A stretch of DNA of 64,000 bases, from NCBI GenBank assembly GCA_934273635.1, contig CAKQSV010000006.1, positions 1 to 64,000 on the forward strand, given 5' to 3'. The translations under genes and the position numbers were made by a program. Below, in pieces: positions 60,318 to 64,000 of the stretch (positions are counted from its first letter, which is position 1; every line of letters begins with the position of its first letter). The DNA is from an uncultured Alphaproteobacteria bacterium (GTDB taxonomy: Bacteria > Pseudomonadota > Alphaproteobacteria > RF32 > CAG-239). The notes under the pieces were generated by a model, which was not told the origin of the DNA, ran no database searches, and saw only the letters and a list, made by a program, of their open reading frames with translations.

Positions 60318-60606
60318 TGAAACAGAAATGTCAATATTAAATGGCCTCAAAGATGCTTTGAGTTTTGCGAAAAAAGAACCTAATGGCGCAAAAGTTCATA
60401 AAGTACAAGTAAAAGATATTGATGTTAAAGAACTTCGTGAAAAGTTAGACTTAACTCAAGAGGCGTTTGCAGATACTTTTGGGTTCAATCTGGCAACAGT
60501 TCGTAACTGGGAACAAGGAAAACGTCAGCCAGAGGGACCGGCAAAAGTGTTATTAAATGTAATAGCCTATAATCCCAAATGCGTATTTGAGGCAATAAGA
60601 GCTTAG
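60304..60606 (+). CDS. XRE-type antitoxin (HigA-like)
   Basis: The 100-aa antitoxin has a C-terminal helix-turn-helix of the XRE family: KELREKLDLTQEAFADTFGF followed by NLATVRNWEQGKRQPEGPAK. The N-terminal part (NETEMSILNGLKDALSFAKK) would contact the toxin. ATG 60304 is chosen over 60292 because GAGGG lies five bases upstream. It should repress the operon through the paired GCCAATGGC boxes upstream of the toxin gene. The pair is set in the head-gene module, between gpW and portal. Confidence 0.88.
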   Translation: MKNFNETEMSILNGLKDALSFAKKEPNGAKVHKVQVKDIDVKELREKLDLTQEAFADTFGFNLATVRNWEQGKRQPEGPAKVLLNVIAYNPKCVFEAIRA

Positions 60607-60677
60607 AATATTGTTAATACACAATTTCAACAGCAGGAAGAAAAATCCTGCTGTTTTTATTTTAAAAGGTTCAAATA

Positions 60678-62159
60678 ATGGATGATACAAGCTATAAAGG
60701 AGCGTCTTTATCAGCTAAGGAGTTGTTAAGCTGGCGACCGTTGCGGCATTCTGCAGATGTAGAGTTGGATGGCGAACTTTCGACATTAGTCGCCCGTTCT
60801 CGTGATTTAATCCGTAACAATGGTATTGCCAGCGGAGCAATACAGACTCTCGTTGATAATGTTATCGGTAACGGCCTAAAACTCGTTTCCATACCGGATC
60901 ATCGAGTTTTGGGATTAGACCTTGATTACTTAGAAGAATGGGCGCGAAAAGTTGAGAGTTTATGGCGTATTTGGTCGGAAAGCATTTATTGCGATGCCGC
61001 GCGTAAACTTAACTTTAATTCACAAACAGCCCTGATTTTTCGGTCTGTTATTGAAAATGGCGAGGCTTTGGCATTGGTTTTATGGCGTGAAAATCAGGCT
61101 AATCAATTTGCAACCTGTTTTCAACTCCTTGAGCCGGACAGATTATCGAATCCCGATTTTAAGCAAAATACAGAATTTTTACGCGATGGCATAGAAATCA
61201 ACCAATATGGAGAACCACAGAATTATTGGATAAGCAAATATTATCCAAATGACTATTATTACCATGGCAACACTAACTCTTGGGAAAAAGTTGCAGCTCA
61301 AACCTCTTTCGGGCGGAAATTGATTCTGCATATCCACCATCAGGAGCGTATTGGGCAAAATCGCGGAAAGCCACTTTTTACTTCAATAATGCCGCTTTTT
61401 AAGATGTTAGATCATTATGAGCGTTCCGAATTAAAAGCCTCGGTCGTTAATGCAATGATAGCAGCATTTATTGAAACACCAATGGACAGCGAATCAATCG
61501 CTGAAATGTTTGGCAAATCTGTAGATGACTATTTGGAAAAACGCAAAGATTGGAGCGTTAAGCTCGAGGGTGGTTCAATTATTCCGGTATTTCCCGGCGA
61601 TAAAGTTTCTGCATTTACGCCCAGCCGCCCAAATTCGAGTTATGCAGCTTTCGTTGAAAATGTTCTGCGACATATAGGAACAGGTCTAAATATTCCTTTA
61701 GAATTGTTGATGAAAGACTTTTCTAAAACAAACTATTCTTCAGCCCGAGCCTCCCTAATTGAGGCTTGGCGTTTTTTTAACGGTCGGCGTAGTTGGATCA
61801 TCAATTATTGGGCAAAACCGGTTTTTGAGCTTTGGCTTGAAGAAATTGTAAACAAGGGGCTGATTGAAGCCCCTAATTTTTACGAAAACAAAGCCGCGTG
61901 GTGTCGGTGTAAATGGATTGGCCCGGGGCGTGGTTGGGTTGACCCAGTTAAAGAAGCTCAAGCCTCGCAAATCCGTATGGAGAGCAGGTTATCAACCTTA
62001 GAAGATGAATGTGCTTCACAAGGTTTGGATTGGGAAGAAGTTTTAATGCAACGGGTTCGCGAACTCAAACGAATGAAAGAGCTTGGGCTTAAAACTTCTG
62101 ACAAAGGAAACATCGAACTTATTAAACAAGAGGAAAATACAGATGAAAATATGGAATAA
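60678..62159 (+). CDS. Phage portal protein (lambda GpB family)
   Basis: The 493-aa protein forms the dodecameric ring through which DNA enters and leaves the head. Typical parts are SARDLIRNNGIASGAIQTLV-like N-terminal helices (read SRDLIRNNGIASGAIQTLVD), the LLEPDRLSNPD segment, HIHHQERIGQNRGKPLF, and LLMKDFSKTNYSSARASLIE. AAGG lies nine bases before ATG 60678. Its end overlaps the head protease gene by 17 bases. Length is close to the lambda portal. Confidence 0.94.
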   Translation: MDDTSYKGASLSAKELLSWRPLRHSADVELDGELSTLVARSRDLIRNNGIASGAIQTLVDNVIGNGLKLVSIPDHRVLGLDLDYLEEWARKVESLWRIWSESIYCDAARKLNFNSQTALIFRSVIENGEALALVLWRENQANQFATCFQLLEPDRLSNPDFKQNTEFLRDGIEINQYGEPQNYWISKYYPNDYYYHGNTNSWEKVAAQTSFGRKLILHIHHQERIGQNRGKPLFTSIMPLFKMLDHYERSELKASVVNAMIAAFIETPMDSESIAEMFGKSVDDYLEKRKDWSVKLEGGSIIPVFPGDKVSAFTPSRPNSSYAAFVENVLRHIGTGLNIPLELLMKDFSKTNYSSARASLIEAWRFFNGRRSWIINYWAKPVFELWLEEIVNKGLIEAPNFYENKAAWCRCKWIGPGRGWVDPVKEAQASQIRMESRLSTLEDECASQGLDWEEVLMQRVRELKRMKELGLKTSDKGNIELIKQEENTDENME

Positions 62160-63252
62160 AATAACCAACGAACCATGGGCTACGACAAGCGATACATTGG
62201 AAAATATAATAAATATCGCCAAGAGGCAAAATGCCAACCCGGCAGCTATTGCAGCCCAACTGGGAAGAAAACTGCAAAATACTTACTCCGTTTCCATAAG
62301 AAACAATGTCGCAGTTATTCCCATTCGGGGGCCGTTGTTTCGTTATGCGAATATTTTTACGGCTATTAGCGGAGCAACATCTTATGAGCTTTTAGCCCGT
62401 GATTTTAATTCTGCGCTGGTTGACGAGAGTGTAAAAGCAATTTTATTTGATATTGACAGCCCCGGAGGAGAAGTAAACGGCTGTTCTGAATTAGCCGACA
62501 TGATTTACAATGCACGAGGTAAAAAGCCAATTATTGCCTATGCTTCGGGGAATTGTTGTAGTGGTGCGTACTGGATTGCTGCTGCCTGTGATGAAATTGT
62601 CGTTACAGATACGGCGGCTGTGGGTTCTATCGGAGTTGTTGCAGTTTATGAAAAAGAGGATAACAAAAACAAAATCGAAATTGTTTCATCACAAAGCCCC
62701 TTAAAACGCATAAATCCTGATACGCCAGAGGGACAGAGTAAGCTGCAAGCCAGATTAGACGCGCTGGCAGAAGTTTTTATCAATAAAATAGCGACCTATC
62801 GAGATACATCTACTGAAACCGTTATCAAAGATTTCGGTCAGGGCGATATTTTTATTGGCAGAAAGGCGATTTGGCAAGGTCTGGCTAATCGTCAAAGCTC
62901 TTTTGAGCGCATTTTAACAGACTTTCACAAAGAAAAGGAAAATGATGATATGAATGAAAATGACATAAAACAACGTGAACGCCAAAGAATTAAAGAAGTT
63001 TTGGATAGCGAACAAGCACAAGGTCGTGAAAAAGTGGCTAATAAGATACTTCTTTCAACAGATTTATCTTCTTCTCAGATTATTGACATTTTGCAGGAAA
63101 TTCCAAAAGAACAGCCATTGTCTTCTTTTGAAAAGGCGATGGCGCAGGTTCCTAATCCGCAAATCATTATGTCAGGAGAAGCACAAGGCGAAAACATAGA
63201 TGTAATGGCTAGACGCATTGCATCTTTGGTTCACACTTCTTCAGGAGAATAA
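62143..63252 (+). CDS. S49-type head maturation protease (lambda GpC-like)
   Basis: The 369-aa protein is an SppA-like serine protease that cuts head proteins during capsid maturation. The protease part has AVIPIRGPLF, ILFDIDSPGGEVNG, and the serine in YASGNCCSGAYWIAAACDE, followed by GSIGVVAV. The last ~100 residues are charged and helical and act as scaffold in lambda. ATG 62143 follows AGAGGA and gives the family start; the in-frame ATG at 62083 lies inside portal and is rejected. An internal start at 62950 probably makes a separate scaffold. Confidence 0.92.
   Translation: MKIWNKITNEPWATTSDTLENIINIAKRQNANPAAIAAQLGRKLQNTYSVSIRNNVAVIPIRGPLFRYANIFTAISGATSYELLARDFNSALVDESVKAILFDIDSPGGEVNGCSELADMIYNARGKKPIIAYASGNCCSGAYWIAAACDEIVVTDTAAVGSIGVVAVYEKEDNKNKIEIVSSQSPLKRINPDTPEGQSKLQARLDALAEVFINKIATYRDTSTETVIKDFGQGDIFIGRKAIWQGLANRQSSFERILTDFHKEKENDDMNENDIKQRERQRIKEVLDSEQAQGREKVANKILLSTDLSSSQIIDILQEIPKEQPLSSFEKAMAQVPNPQIIMSGEAQGENIDVMARRIASLVHTSSGE
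62950..63252 (+). CDS. Nested scaffolding protein (lambda Nu3-like), internal start
   Basis: Within the protease gene and in the same frame, ATG 62950 has AAGGA (62935-62939) about ten bases upstream. It would yield a 100-aa, highly charged helical protein (MNENDIKQRERQRIKEVLDS). In lambda the scaffold Nu3 is made in this way from the end of gene C. The arrangement here is inferred from family and ribosome binding site only. Confidence 0.5.
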   Translation: MNENDIKQRERQRIKEVLDSEQAQGREKVANKILLSTDLSSSQIIDILQEIPKEQPLSSFEKAMAQVPNPQIIMSGEAQGENIDVMARRIASLVHTSSGE

Positions 63253-63253
63253 A

Positions 63254-63619
63254 ATGTACGCAAATTGTAAAGATGAGGGAACTTATAAGGTGGACAATCT
63301 TTTAGCAGGAGATTTTCCGAGAGTTGCCAATGTCGAAACCATTACCGGCGGAAACTACAAACGCGGACAGGTTCTCGGAAAAATAACAGCCTCTGGGAAA
63401 TATACGGCCTCAACATCAAAAGCAACAGACGGTTCGAAAACTCCACTAGGGATTTTAGCAGAAAATGTAAATGCGACGGATGAGGATAAACAGGCTGTTG
63501 TTTATTCCACAGGAGAATTTAATTTGGAAGCACTAACTTACGATAGTGAATTTACTGCTGCTTCTATGACCGAAAAGCTCCGAGAAAAGAGCATTTTTGT
63601 TAAGAAAACTCAAGCATAA
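63254..63619 (+). CDS. Head decoration protein (lambda GpD-like)
   Basis: The 121-aa protein has the gpD pattern: a flexible N-terminus, then LLAGDFPRVANVETITGG, RGQVLGKITASGKYTAST, TPLGILAENVNATDEDKQAV and YSTGEFNLEAL. In lambda, trimers of gpD clamp the capsid after expansion. AGGAG lies seven bases before ATG 63254, one base after the protease stop; the in-frame ATG at 63218 is inside the protease gene. It is followed by the capsid gene. Confidence 0.88.
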   Translation: MYANCKDEGTYKVDNLLAGDFPRVANVETITGGNYKRGQVLGKITASGKYTASTSKATDGSKTPLGILAENVNATDEDKQAVVYSTGEFNLEALTYDSEFTAASMTEKLREKSIFVKKTQA

Positions 63620-63630
63620 GGAATGTAAAA

Positions 63631-64000
63631 TGGATATTTTTTCAACTCAGGTATTGTCTAAGGTGGTGGAGAATTTGCAAACTCCGCCATCTTTTTTACT
63701 GGATATGTTCTTTTCTCAAGAACAACGTTCAGATACAGAGGAAATTTATTTTGATACGCAGGAAAGCAAACCGCGGATTTCTCCTTTTGTTTCACCTTTA
63801 ATGCCCGGAAAAGTCGTTGAACACGAGGGTTACAGTACAAAATCTTTCAAACCGGCGTATGTAAAAGATAAGCGGCGTTTTACACCGGATATGCCTTTTA
63901 AGCGAATGGCGGGAGAAAGAATTGGCGGCGATATGACTGCGGCGCAAAGATTAGAAAAAGCCGTTGCAATTACTCTAAACAATCAGCTTGATTGTTTGAC
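63631..64000 (+). CDS. Major capsid protein (lambda GpE family), truncated by window end
   Basis: An open frame from ATG 63631 runs off the window. It starts MDIFSTQVLSKVVENLQTPP and contains FLLDMFFSQEQRSDTEEIYF, SPFVSPLMPGKVVEHEGYST, KSFKPAYVKDKRRFTPDMPF and KRMAGERIGGDMTAAQRLEK, all typical of the GpE capsid family. AAGGA is upstream. The visible 123 codons make up about a third of a normal capsid protein. No stop or frameshift is seen in this part. Confidence 0.92.

Larger units (their letters stand above)
50524..64000 (+). mobile_element. Lambda-type prophage, left part, continues beyond the window
   Basis: The region runs from tRNA-Thr through replication and regulatory genes to a lambdoid head module in the order small terminase, large terminase, gpW, portal, protease/scaffold, decoration, capsid. 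Composition is more AT-rich than the core. No integrase, lysis or tail gene is present in the window, so these must lie outside or be lost. The left border at the tRNA 3' end is inferred. The first 272 bases (50524-50795) hold the tRNA terminator and no gene. Confidence 0.88.

Overview
The window looks like a chromosomal segment of an uncultured, probably gut-associated alphaproteobacterium. The acpS-lepB-rnc-era order, hslVU, a full Rnf operon with apbE and rseC, YqgE, and a lambda-type prophage carrying a DUF6362-like gene all fit that group. Housekeeping genes are moderately GC-rich, while accessory parts drop to clearly AT-rich DNA. Taxonomy is inferred from gene content and order only.

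Layout. Bases 1-1260 hold the probable right end of an IS200/IS605-type element and a Phd/YefM-RelE toxin-antitoxin pair. Bases 1683-10132 hold tRNA-Arg(TCT), a family 5 uracil-DNA glycosylase, a small beta-barrel outer-membrane protein, and three cysteine-rich exported proteins of unknown function. Bases 10328-19705 hold gyrA and the operon apbE-rseC-rnfB-rnfC-rnfD-rnfG-rnfE-rnfA on the minus strand. Bases 19792-28246 hold a CDP-alcohol phosphotransferase, a DsbD-like thiol-disulfide transporter, tRNA-Lys(CTT) with copies of its 3' end, the rpsF-rpsR-rplI operon, two unusual repeat arrays, a small lipoprotein and comM. Bases 28277-47871 hold a large exported protein ending in a degenerate trypsin-like domain, a paralogous gene pair, hslVU, hemW interrupted by a palindromic element, a parvulin, secA, yqgE, a second DsbD-like protein, acpS-lepB-rnc-era, tRNA-Arg(CCG) and a MATE exporter.

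From about 47.9 kb the sequence is accessory. A solitary, very AT-rich 713-codon gene with a nuclease-like QxK motif lies between an inverted half copy of tRNA-Thr and the intact tRNA-Thr(TGT). A lambdoid prophage starts downstream of that tRNA and runs off the window. Its order is replication and regulatory genes, a DUF6362-like gene, an antisense nuclease-like gene, a cos-like site, a ParB-fold gene, a ParB-methyltransferase fusion, a leaderless antisense gene, small and large terminase, gpW, an inserted RelE/XRE toxin-antitoxin pair, portal, head protease with a nested scaffold start, decoration protein, and the start of the major capsid gene.

Themes. Two DsbD-like reductant importers sit near several cysteine-rich exported proteins, so the envelope seems to invest in disulfide handling. 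The Rnf complex, its flavinylating enzyme ApbE and RseC form one transcription unit. The best candidates for undescribed biology are the 713-aa gene next to tRNA-Thr, the cargo between cos and terminase, the pseudoprotease at 28-31 kb, the 145-bp tandem hairpins at 26.1-26.35 kb, and the in-frame palindromic insertion in hemW. All functional calls come from reading motifs; no database search was run.
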